A stretch of DNA of 11,328 nucleotides, from assembly GCA_027575765.1 (NCBI GenBank), contig JANBPT010001283.1, forward strand, positions 1 through 11,328, given 5' to 3'. Source of the stretch: Tieghemiomyces parasiticus (Eukaryota > Kickxellomycota > Dimargaritomycetes > Dimargaritales > Dimargaritaceae). A model generated the notes under the pieces. That model was not told where the DNA came from and ran no database searches. It was given only the letters and a program-made list of their open reading frames with translations. A program made the position numbers and the translations under genes. Below are positions 1-7,781 of the stretch, in pieces (position 1 is the stretch's first letter; every line of letters begins with the position of its first letter).

Positions 1-653
1 ATAAAGGCACACCCATGTCTCGTTGCCTGTGACGATGGAGTCCAGCAGGTAGTCACTGGCCCCGCCGAAGTCCTCCGCGAACTTGGTGCCATAACGGACC
101 CCCCGGAGGCACTGGTCGTCAGTGAGGGCACGGGGGGGAATCCAGTGGTTGAACTAGCTGTGGAACCCTAGGCCACTGCGCAGGACATGGCGCATGGTAC
201 CAGGGGAAGTACGGCAGGCCCAGGCCAGCTGCTCAGCAGTCAGTCGAGGGACTTACCCGAGCCGTGTGAGGTCTTATCCCCATAGAGCTCACCAATGTCA
301 TCTGCTGGGTGGCCAGAACAAGGGTCGTCTGCAAAGGAGTGGTGGCCCGTGCGAAAGCGAGCCAGTTACCTGTCAACGGTGGAGCAGCTAGGGGCAACCG
401 GGCCCCGCTTGGGAGTCAACACATTCAGAATAGCATCTGCCCTGCGGTCCTCCAGATGGTAATTATCAATATAGACCCGCACAGTAGACTGGTTGATTTC
501 AGTGAACTGTGCGTGGGAGAGAGGCTTTAAAAAGTAGTCATGATGGATGGTTAAATAAAGGAAGGTGTGGAGCCAGAAATGGTTTAATACTGGAATGATT
601 GACCAATCGACTCAGTATCATTAATTCTCCGAGGTTTTAGCTGAAGCACAGCG
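1..653 (-). mobile_element. Decayed mariner-family transposase, 5' part (left inverted copy)
   Basis: Read on the minus strand, this stretch encodes broken pieces of a mariner-type transposase, with the N-terminus near position 500-550 and reading toward position 1. Recognisable blocks in order are a first helix-turn-helix ending in STVDR, then LARFR, the SGRP linker, a second helix-turn-helix beginning LTAEQLA, a W-I-P-P segment followed by ALTDDQ, and IVTGNETW at the window edge. It is a pseudogene: an in-frame TAA (366-368, where Trp is expected), a frameshift before the second HTH, an in-frame TAG (154-156), and Asn (codon 22-24) where mariner transposases have the first catalytic Asp. 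It is the inverted counterpart of 10679-11328, about 96% identical over positions 1-468. About 120 bp of more diverged, non-coding 5' sequence follows, and homology ends near 653. The D34D remainder lies outside the window. Confidence 0.85.
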
Positions 654-1450
654 ATTTAAGGTCCCTAGCTTAAAAGCCTTCGATGATTTAGTCTCACGTA
701 TATTGGCAAACTGAACGCAGGACAAGCCGCTGCTCCACCTTGACCTCCTCCCCCGGTCATCCCCTTTCATAGGTCATGCATTGGAATGCAGTCATCTTAT
801 AGGAGGTGGGGCCCGCACGGCGAACAGGCGCCAAGATGCTGCACAACCCTTTGTGGCCGACGCTCCGCGGCTCCCCTATTGAAAGCCTTAAACCCAAAGC
901 GGTGGTGATAGCAGGGCGAGGCGGCCGTCAGTGAGGAGCGGGGACTTGGCAGTTATTCTCCCCTCACTGCGACTACCAGCATACACTTGCTTTGCTTATG
1001 TGCGTTCAAATGGGCAGAGGCGGTGCCCGTTCCATTTCAAATGGCCTGACTAGTGGAGACCACTGGCTGCATGGCTCCGTCCATATCCTTGGCGCCCCGC
1101 AGGCCAATTTCACGCATAGTCACCATCGAAATTCCCTTCAGAGTGCTGTGGTGCCAGTCCTTATTTTAATTTTTTTTCCCGACTTGACTTTTCCATTCTC
1201 CTGCTCGACCTCGCCACGTTCAGGTCGAACCCTTGCCTCACAGGACCGAGTTCCCGCCTCCTCCTCAACCTTGGTTGTCTCGCCTACCTTCCATTACCCC
1301 CGGACATTGCCCAGCTACTACTTTTCGTTCGTCGCTGACCTTCTGCCCCGCCTCCTTTTCCTCTAGTATACACCCCAGGGGAGTTCGACAACGTCGGACT
1401 CTAGCCCCCTCCTCTCTCCGAGGAACGGTATTCACTGTTAGGCAAAAAGG
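654..1450. other. Intergenic region / DHHC gene upstream sequence
   Basis: About 800 bp without a recognisable gene. The part nearest the DHHC gene (about 1160-1450) is pyrimidine-rich on the + strand, with a T-run near 1166-1178, as expected for a fungal promoter and 5' leader. No clear TATA box was seen. An 8-bp inverted repeat (CAGTGAGG at 929-936 with CCTCACTG at 962-969) is the only other structure noticed. Short open frames here have no family resemblance and poor codon character. Confidence 0.6.
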
Positions 1451-3364
1451 ATGAGCTTTCTGACCGGACCGTCGCAGCGCAAGGCTTCGACCACCGCCAT
1501 TTTTAACTTTGGCCTGGATGACCACGAGGCATCACCCCACATAGATTCCCCCGGTTCTTCGGGTGCGTTGGACTCCACTTTTCCTCCCTACACCTCGCCA
1601 ACTAGTCCTATTACGACCCTGCCCCTCCCCACCTCATACTCGATCGACCAGACGGCTTCTCCGCGGTCACCCTGTTCTCACTTCCCCGCTTCCCTGTCAC
1701 CGCCACCGGCAGGTCCCGCTGGCAGTCCTCGTCGGCCCTCCGCCAAGGCCCTCCGTCTGCTGGGTATTGCTGCCTCCGACATTGCCCCGTCGACCCCGAG
1801 TCCCCGTCGGAAACCACCGAACCCACTGGACTCCTCTGACGACGAGCCAGACTGGGGCTACGACCACCACGCCTCGCTGTCCTTGGTGGAAGGGCTCGCC
1901 CTAGTAGACCCTCCCACTTCCTCCTCCTCCACGTTCCCCTCGTCAACCCAACGGGCCCAGCCCACCCCGCGCCACCGTGCGACCTTTGCCTCCGACGAGA
2001 CCTTGCTCCCCGATTCGTCAGGAGCCTCGGCTATCCACCGCCACAAGTACAAAACCTCCTTTGACGGGACGGCTACGTATCACCACGACCTGGACCAACA
2101 CGACCTGATCCACTCGACAGGCTCCGACTCGACCGTCTTCCCCCTGATGGATCATACCATGGTACCCATGGGGTCGGAAAGCACCATCGTGGACCCCAAC
2201 TATCCGGACGGGTTCGCCAATGACAACGGCTCCGAAGCCATTCCGCACCGGTCGCGGTTCTGGGAGACCCCCATTGCAGGCGATATCCAGTGGCAGCGGC
2301 GACACGGGTTCCAACCGCCCTACCACCCTTACTTTTTCATCCAGTGGGCCTTCTGTGTGCTCATATTTTTTGGCGAGTTCCTGTACTCGGCCCGCTTCAT
2401 TGACCGCACCACGCGGGCGTTCGTGGCGGTCTACGTGGTGGGTATCGGTATCAGCCTTACGACCGGGGTCCTCAACCTGTTGGCATCCTACATCAACCCG
2501 ACGGATCCGGTGGTCACCCGAACCAGCGTGCCGCGTAACCTCGTCTATCGGATGGTCCCGGGTATCCTCGTCAACAACCTTAGCACGGGCGTATGCGACG
2601 TGTGCCAGGTCCAAGTAGCGTTCACCACCCGCCACTGTAAACGTTGCAACCGCTGCGTGTCCGGCTTCGACCACCACTGCAAGTGGCTCAACACATGTAT
2701 CGGGACCCGCAACTACCGGATGTTCATTGTGCTCCTGCTCGTCGGCGGCACGACGGGCCTCTTGTACCTGGCCAATTCGGCCTACATCATCTACCTGTTC
2801 TTTGCGCACAAGGCCACCTACCTCGAGCGCGTGGCCGACATTTTTGATCTCGACGAGCCCCATCCGGCAGCCACCTCGGGGCCCGTCATTGCCGCGGACG
2901 TTGTGGTCGCGGTCCTGGCATTCGCCAACTGGGTCGCCGTGTCCGCGGTAGCCCAGATCTTGATGTTCCATATCAAGCTGAGTCGACAGGGAAAGACCAC
3001 CGTGGAGTACCTGAACGAGATGGACGACCAGCGGTACACTGAGTTTCTCGATAGTCAGGCCGCTCGTGCGGCCTCCCAGGTGGCGGCGGTGCGCAATGGT
3101 GGTGGTGGTGGCGGCGGCGGCGGAGTTGCAATGGCGGGCCCGTCGGTGGCTGAGCAGGGTCGAGTCAGGTATTATGCATACCGCGTTCGGTACGCCCTGG
3201 TGCGAGGCCGGCGGCGGATCGGAGGGTTATTTGGCCGGCGTCCGGCTAGACCGGCGGGTTACTCCGCTTCACTGGTCGGCCGCAGCGACGGCGCCACCGC
3301 GTCACTAAAACTAGCGGGCCCTAGTGACGACTGGCTACCCATGACCGGGATCCATACCGCGTAG
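1451..3364 (+). CDS. DHHC-type protein S-palmitoyltransferase
   Basis: A 637-residue, intronless membrane enzyme that attaches palmitate to cysteines of substrate proteins at endomembranes or the plasma membrane. Residues 1 to about 285 are a low-complexity Ser/Pro-rich cytosolic tail with many SP/TP sites. Four membrane spans follow at about 295-315, 323-348, 423-452 and 480-507. The cysteine-rich domain lies between TM2 and TM3: C382xxC385, HC 395-396, C399, C402, the DHHC motif 407-410 with nucleophile C410, and C416. The TTxE motif after TM4 is intact as TTVE (516-519). The DHHC-K-WLNTC context resembles the ZDHHC1/11 branch more than other branches (family knowledge). The start ATG has A at -3 and an A-rich lead-in. 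The C-terminal tail is basic and holds a nine-glycine run. All catalytic and zinc-binding residues seem present, so it is probably active; its substrate is unknown. Confidence 0.95.
   Translation: MSFLTGPSQRKASTTAIFNFGLDDHEASPHIDSPGSSGALDSTFPPYTSPTSPITTLPLPTSYSIDQTASPRSPCSHFPASLSPPPAGPAGSPRRPSAKALRLLGIAASDIAPSTPSPRRKPPNPLDSSDDEPDWGYDHHASLSLVEGLALVDPPTSSSSTFPSSTQRAQPTPRHRATFASDETLLPDSSGASAIHRHKYKTSFDGTATYHHDLDQHDLIHSTGSDSTVFPLMDHTMVPMGSESTIVDPNYPDGFANDNGSEAIPHRSRFWETPIAGDIQWQRRHGFQPPYHPYFFIQWAFCVLIFFGEFLYSARFIDRTTRAFVAVYVVGIGISLTTGVLNLLASYINPTDPVVTRTSVPRNLVYRMVPGILVNNLSTGVCDVCQVQVAFTTRHCKRCNRCVSGFDHHCKWLNTCIGTRNYRMFIVLLLVGGTTGLLYLANSAYIIYLFFAHKATYLERVADIFDLDEPHPAATSGPVIAADVVVAVLAFANWVAVSAVAQILMFHIKLSRQGKTTVEYLNEMDDQRYTEFLDSQAARAASQVAAVRNGGGGGGGGGVAMAGPSVAEQGRVRYYAYRVRYALVRGRRRIGGLFGRRPARPAGYSASLVGRSDGATASLKLAGPSDDWLPMTGIHTA
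3098..3124 (+). repeat. Glycine-codon tract in the DHHC gene
   Basis: Nine consecutive glycine codons, four GGT then four GGC then one GGA, encode G550-G558 in the cytosolic C-terminal tail of the palmitoyltransferase. The block structure suggests growth by replication slippage of a GGN triplet. It lies after the TTxE motif and should not affect catalysis. Confidence 0.9.
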
Positions 3365-3456
3365 CTATCGACCATCGGGGGTGTCTACCTGACTAGTACG
3401 TGCTTGTGGAACGCTCTCACTCTTTTAATCAACGACCTGTACTTTTTATCTGTCCG

Positions 3457-3536
<80 letters not shown>

Positions 3537-3966
3537 TGTCGGTGTTGGTTTCCTCCACCTCTACCTCCCCTCTCTCCTGTGTCTTCATTAATATATTGTA
3601 CTATCGACCCTTAGCTGTCCCTAGGCCTTGGTGTAGTAGCGATGCGTTGCCCACCGATTGGTTCGTCAAGCTTGCCGATCCCCTCATTGCTTGAATTGCC
3701 TATCCCTCCCGCTCCCGCTCCCACTCCCCCCATTCAAATGCCTCGGTCACCCCTGCTACTCGACCGGACACGATGCATGGCTACCATTGGGCGCCTAAAG
3801 CATTGGCGGCAAGCAGAGCAAGTAGGAGGTAGGAAACCCGTTAGTGACTCAGGTCGATGGTAGCCTCTTCGTGAAATGTTAAACACTAGGGAATAACATA
3901 CCTCGCCCACCCGCTGACATGACTCTCATGTTATCCTGATTCATCCTCCCACCTGCCAGAGGCGTC
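3365..3966. other. Intergenic region between DHHC and JmjC genes
   Basis: About 600 bp that must hold the 3' end of the DHHC gene and the promoter of the JmjC gene. It contains the CT microsatellite (3461-3533), an AT-rich ATTAATATATTG patch near 3587-3599 that could act as a polyadenylation element, and a C-rich stretch (about 3705-3735) with imperfect CTCCCG repeats. No TATA box is evident. A 73-codon open frame from the ATG at about 3642 shows no family resemblance; it could at most be a 5' exon. Confidence 0.5.
3461..3533. repeat. (CT)n / (AG)n microsatellite
   Basis: An uninterrupted dinucleotide run of 73 bases, about 36 CT units, starting 97 bases after the DHHC stop codon. It probably lies in or just past that gene's 3' UTR and upstream of the JmjC gene. 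Perfect uninterrupted repeats of this length are usually length-polymorphic. Confidence 0.98.
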
Positions 3967-5628
3967 ATGTCAAGTACCGCTCCCACCGGACGTACAATAC
4001 CTCCACGGCACGGCCTTGAAGTATCTAGAAAGGCTGACGACCGAGCCCCCAATACACCGTATACGTCTTGCCGACTCAACCCCGGCGCCAACCACTTCCC
4101 GGCCATCGCCCACGGAGGATAGTGTAACGCAGCGGAGCCAGTACGCTGTGGAGTCCCTCATTGACTACGCCCGCGCCCAGATCTACAGCGTCAAGTACGA
4201 CCAAGTCGACCGGACCTGGCTGGTTCTATTCAGCGACGCCTCCATCATGAAGGCCTTGATGATTGCTTTAGTCTCCCCACTGGCCCTCGTCGACGTACTT
4301 CAAGCCGAACTCGCCACTGCCGCCGAGCGATTACCCGGTACCTCCACGAACTGGGATCTGACTCGGGTAGCCGCGACCATTGGCGTGCTCGACACGGCCC
4401 TCATCATGACCAGCGGACCCGAAGGGCGGGCCGTGGTCATTCACTCGCTTATCGACGAGCTAACTGCCACCTACAATCAATGGGACACTTCATGTGAGCT
4501 GTTTGCACAGTATCGGCCCCTAGAACCCAGGCTCCCTGCTACCGTGGTTGGCCTTGTGTCCGCTGACCGTGCCGTGCCCATCTGGGCCTGCCCCACCGTC
4601 CTGGATTTTTCGGACTATATCCGGGCTTGCAAAACACCCGGTCCGCAACCCCGCGTCATCACAGGGGCCATTGACCACTGGCCCGCCCTCACGACCCGTC
4701 CCTGGTCGGACCTAAACTACCTGTATCGCGCCGTCGGACCCGCCCGTCTCGTCCCTGTGGAGGTCGGTCGGGATTACACCCGGTGGGACTGGACCCAGCG
4801 GCTCGTCACCTTTGCCGAGTTACTTGAGAAGTATGTCCTCCCGCTCGGGCCAAGACCCCCAGTCCTAACGAAAACCGGATCTTCAGAGACCGAGGTCGGC
4901 TACCTTGCCCAACACAACCTGCTGGCCCAGGTTCCGGTCCTCCGCAACGATCTTAGCGTGCCCGATTATTGCTACAGTGCCAGCTATATTGGCTCTCCGG
5001 GTGATAGCGAAGACCCTAGCGGGCCATCCGACCCGCTGGTCAACGCCTGGTTCGGCCCCAACGGCACGGTCTCTCCACTCCACCACGATCCCTACCATAA
5101 CCTCCTCGCCCAGGTGGTCGGCTACAAATACATTCGATTGTACAGCCCCGACGAAACTTCCAATCTGTACCCGTTCCCAAGCGGTGAGAGTCTTATGACG
5201 AATACCAGTGAGGTAAGTCCAATCGGACCTATGTTTTGGTTCCTGGGCTCCTCATTGTTGTATATAAAGAAGAAGAATAAGAAGAACGGCCACACTGGCA
5301 CGATTAGCCGAAACCCTCGGCTCCTCAGCTAATAAGGATACTTATCCGGATGGGGCTAGTAAACCACGGGTCCTGATGTCATTGCACTAACCATCTACAC
5401 TCCCTTAACTATTTTGGGGGAGATTTGCTGAAATCCCGCTTTCCCACTCGCTGGTCCTCAATCCAGGTCGATGTGGAGCAGCCCGACCTGAACAGGTACC
5501 CGCGCTTCCGCAAGGCCCGCTACGTGGAGTGCATCCTCGGCCCCGGTCAGCTGCTGTATATTCCGCCCTACTGGTGGCACTATGTGCGGTCGCTGACCAC
5601 CAGCTTTAGCATTAGCTTCTGGTTCTAA
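3967..5628 (+). CDS. KDM8/JMJD5-like JmjC-domain 2-oxoglutarate dioxygenase
   Basis: A Fe(II)/2-oxoglutarate oxygenase of the JMJD5 (KDM8) group, known in animals as an arginyl hydroxylase and earlier described as an H3K36 demethylase. The main exon is open to 5212 and the last exon is 5467-5625 plus a TAA. Numbering from the codon at 4016 (452 residues), the N-terminal helical region (about 40-160) contains the SLIDYA-type segment seen in JMJD5. Then come the GAIDHWPA block (217-224), LVPVEVG (245-251), VGYLAQH (294-300), NAWFGP (343-348), and the iron motif HxD (H356, D358) within LHHDPYHNLLAQVVG. K371 is the probable 2-oxoglutarate contact. The third iron ligand is H437 in WWHYVRSL of the last exon. 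The start is uncertain: the long frame has no ATG before about 4016, where only a TTG occurs. The ATG at 3967 works if a 55-nt intron (3974-4028) is removed. Identity is firm; exon 1 is not. Confidence 0.88.
3974..4028 (+). other. Possible short first intron of the JmjC gene
   Basis: Removing GT at 3974 through AG at 4028 (55 nt) joins the ATG at 3967 to the long JmjC frame with phase preserved, giving a start of Met-Ser-Lys-Arg-Leu-Thr. A donor at 3992 (37-nt intron) would also keep phase. The donor is not a strong consensus and no clear branch site was seen, so this is one workable model; a more distant 5' exon is possible. Confidence 0.3.
5213..5466 (+). other. Intron in the JmjC gene (254 nt, phase 0)
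   Basis: A canonical donor GTAAGT follows the codons for NTSE, and a pyrimidine-rich tract ending in CAG precedes GTCGATGTGGAG. Splicing joins NTSE directly to VDVEQPDL, reproducing the uninterrupted NTS-VDVE-PDL block known in JMJD5 proteins, which makes this boundary nearly certain. A CACTAAC-type branch sequence lies near 5385-5391. Retention would add 39 unrelated, lysine-rich residues and stop at 5330-5332. Confidence 0.92.
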
Positions 5629-5835
5629 CCCCACCGTCGGGTGCCCGTCGACAGGGGGTTGGATATGGGTAGGAAGTGCAACGTCTCAAAGTGCATCGAC
5701 ATGATCCCCCAGACCCAAGTCCTGTCTTGGCGCGGTCCCCTTTCCCCATATAGATAATGGGAGGGATGAGGAACGGCCGGGTGATTGGCCGGTGGGTGCC
5801 TAGCACCGAGCCACTTGCGGCCAGAGATTCCCTCG

Positions 5836-5841
5836 AATAAA
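5836..5841 (+). promoter_or_regulatory. Candidate polyadenylation signal for the JmjC gene
   Basis: AATAAA occurs 208 bases past the JmjC stop codon on the coding strand, within an AT-rich patch in otherwise GC-rich sequence. Fungal poly(A) signals are degenerate, so the assignment is tentative. Confidence 0.4.
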
Positions 5842-6176
5842 ATATTGCGCCGAATTCTCGCCGTTGCAGATACACACCGGTTAACGACAACGCCAACCGG
5901 CAGTCAAAATTATATGTCCGACGGGAGTTGGTCGCACTTCCCCTCTCCCGTCGTGGCCGCATCTCCGGTGCGTTTTTTGACTGGGAGAGGGGTGGCCGAC
6001 TGGTCGGGTTGTTCTGTGATCTGGCCAAGTCACCGATCGACAGCCCAACAGCCACAATCCAATTAGTTCCTCCGTAGGTGTCCATGCCAACCCACTGGCC
6101 AACGCCAGCCCTGGTTATCCCTAAGGCGTTAGGGCCAACGGACAGCGAGGAAAAAGATGGGCCCGTCGATCGCCTC

Positions 6177-6199
6177 CAACGCTGCGCCCGTAAGCGTTG
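6177..6199. other. Short stem-loop
   Basis: CAACGCT and AGCGTTG pair perfectly around a 9-base loop. A CGTTGG a few bases downstream could compete for the same left arm. There is no poly-T run or known RNA motif, so a function cannot be assigned. Confidence 0.3.
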
Positions 6200-7019
6200 A
6201 GCGTCGTTGGTTTAGGTTTTCTCTTATTTGGTAAGCTGCATTACCCTATAAAGCGACCCCTCGGCTGGCAGCGCTGGCTGTGCGACCGCTGCCCTTTCCT
6301 CGGCGTTGATAAGCGCGACGCCCTCTTTATCGCTAGCCATCTGTTTGGGGCCTCGGCCGGTTGGTGACACGGCATGTTCAGTATTTGGCGATGTGCATCG
6401 GTATGGTGGCTGGTATGGCCGGTCGGGCAGTAAGCCGTCCATCCACGGTCGGCTACGGGTACCGCTGGATCCTGGAACCGAACATGCCTAAGCGAACCCC
6501 TGCTTGTGTGGCGGTGCCTGGGCGACATTGGCGTATGCCCCCAATAGGATAGTGGGGGTTGCCCTCATCCAACACGACGTAATACTCAGTGAGTGTCGGT
6601 GGGGCTCTGGCCACCATTCACTCTGGCCTCGATAATCAGGATGATCTATGCGAGTCGTCGTGCAAGTCAGCGCGATTGTTTAAGGCCAGCCAGCGCCTCG
6701 CGCCTGCCTGGTTGAGAAAGCGGGATTCCCTACGTGGCAGGAGGTGCTCACCTCATCCCACAGGGTAGTGGGCCGCCCACTGGGCATACAAGGTAAACGA
6801 CACTGGCCTTGACACGGCTGTGAAAAGTAAGTGGGATGTACTGGTTGGCAAGGAGTGTCGACGCATGTAGCGCGGCCGGTCCTGGCCCCCGCTCTTGTGA
6901 GAGCTCCCAAACATTGTATGCACGGATTACTTAAGCACAATGCCTGGCCGCTTCCCCTCCTCTCCCTCATTGCTCCTACGGGGCTCCGTCGGTCACTTCC
7001 CACGCATACACAGCACCGC

Positions 7020-7434
7020 ATGGTTCCTCATTATTTAGGTTTTGCGCTGGGCTCGATGACGGCGGCCGTCCCTTTCCGCTGGGCTTACAAGCGAGCCCGG
7101 CCACTCTCCACCACCCTCCAAGACGGGCGAATCCATTAAGGGGACTGCCGCCATTGTAGATCGGCTGGAAAGGGAGTGGGAGGAACAGAGGCGGCAGATC
7201 TGCTCCACGGCCGAATTCCAGCGGCTGAAAAAAATGGCTCACCTCCCGAATGGGTCTGAAGCCGATGTGAATCTCTGGCATCGCTGGACGAGACGGGGGA
7301 ATCGCCTGGCTGACGAGGTCGGAAATGCGCAGAGGGGCTGGATGCACCTCCTTTACACGGTGGGCGACAGGGCGCGGCACAGGAGGTGGACCGGCCGTTT
7401 GGGGAGGGGCGAGAGGATGGGCCGCGCGGACTAG
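7020..7434 (+). pseudogene. Small one-TM gene split by a frameshift; weakly Mic12/Aim5-like
   Basis: From the ATG at 7020 one frame encodes an N-terminal membrane span (LGFALGSMTAAVPFRWAY) followed by basic residues, then stops at TAA 7137-7139. The next frame, open from 7060 to 7434, continues with a strongly helical, charged segment: IVDRLEREWEEQRRQ, then LWHRWTRRGNRLADEVGNA, ending at TAG. Skipping one base near 7137 would fuse them into a protein of about 138 residues. No GT lies between about 7070 and 7155, so an ordinary intron inside the junction is unlikely. A short N-terminal span, a charged coiled segment and a W-x-R-W stretch near the end fit the MICOS subunit Mic12/Aim5 in outline, but I cannot confirm homology. 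It may be a real pseudogene, an assembly or sequencing error, or an intact gene using an upstream donor such as GTTTTG at 7039. If Mic12-like, it would act at mitochondrial crista junctions. Confidence 0.35.
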
Positions 7435-7781
7435 CCGACTGGCTGACACGTCTCGGTCGCGCCCTGCGGGTCCTCTCATAGGCCCCAGGCTCTACGTCGC
7501 TACGTAGCTGGGGAGCAGGGGTGCGAATGGCCCCCGCACAAGCACCGAGTCTTTTTCTGTATATAATCTGGCCTGCGTCCCCGCCCCCCAGCCCTGGGGT
7601 CGCCGTATCCAACTCCTTCACCCCCGCCACTAACTTTTCCCTGCAGCTGGACCTGACAGCTTGTTCCCCTCGTTTCATCTCGACCTTCAATTATCAACAC
7701 CCCTCCTCCGTCCTGATTATTTGCCGTTAAAAAAGCATCACTTCCCTCCATCCCCACCGCGCCACCTTTCCTACCATCACC
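7435..7781. other. Upstream region of the SOD-like gene
   Basis: About 350 bp with a TATA-like element (7560-7566) and a strongly pyrimidine-rich leader from about 7600 to the ATG, a layout common for well-expressed fungal genes. No other gene is visible. Confidence 0.5.
7560..7566 (+). promoter_or_regulatory. TATA-like box of the SOD-like gene
   Basis: TATATAA sits 216 bases upstream of the SOD-like ATG in otherwise GC-rich sequence and is followed by a C/T-rich leader. The distance would give a fairly long 5' UTR. Confidence 0.4.

Larger units (their letters stand above)
5629..7019. other. Gene-poor region (1.4 kb)
   Basis: No open frame on either strand resembles a known family; the longest (minus strand, about 5612-6085) overlaps the 3' end of the JmjC gene and looks like an antisense shadow. 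Items seen are a candidate polyadenylation signal (5836-5841), a GGTGC-CTA-GCACC hairpin near 5795-5807, a 7-bp stem-loop (6177-6199), a TATAAA (6247-6252), and presumably the promoter of the small gene starting at 7020. The GC content stays high, so unrecognised exons cannot be excluded. Confidence 0.5.

Noticed and set aside
1216..1236. Possible tRNA T-arm-like GTCGAACCC near the DHHC promoter
   Set aside because: No matching acceptor, D or anticodon stems could be found around it on either strand.
992..1366. 124-codon plus-strand open frame upstream of the DHHC gene
   Set aside because: Pyrimidine-tract composition, no family resemblance, and it does not open at a convincing ATG; more likely promoter and 5' leader.
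2018..2971. 317-codon open frame antisense to the DHHC gene
   Set aside because: It mirrors the GC-rich codons of a firmly identified gene and has low-complexity, family-less content; a shadow frame.
3385..3694. Open frames rich in Ser-Leu (plus) or Arg-Glu (minus) repeats
   Set aside because: They are translations of the CT microsatellite, not proteins.
5612..6085. 157-codon minus-strand frame overlapping the JmjC 3' end
   Set aside because: No recognisable domains, and its end lies antisense to the last JmjC exon.
7020..7434. Ornithine decarboxylase antizyme (ORF1 plus +1 ORF2 layout)
   Set aside because: The layout is similar, but ORF1 is a membrane span and ORF2 lacks antizyme domain motifs.
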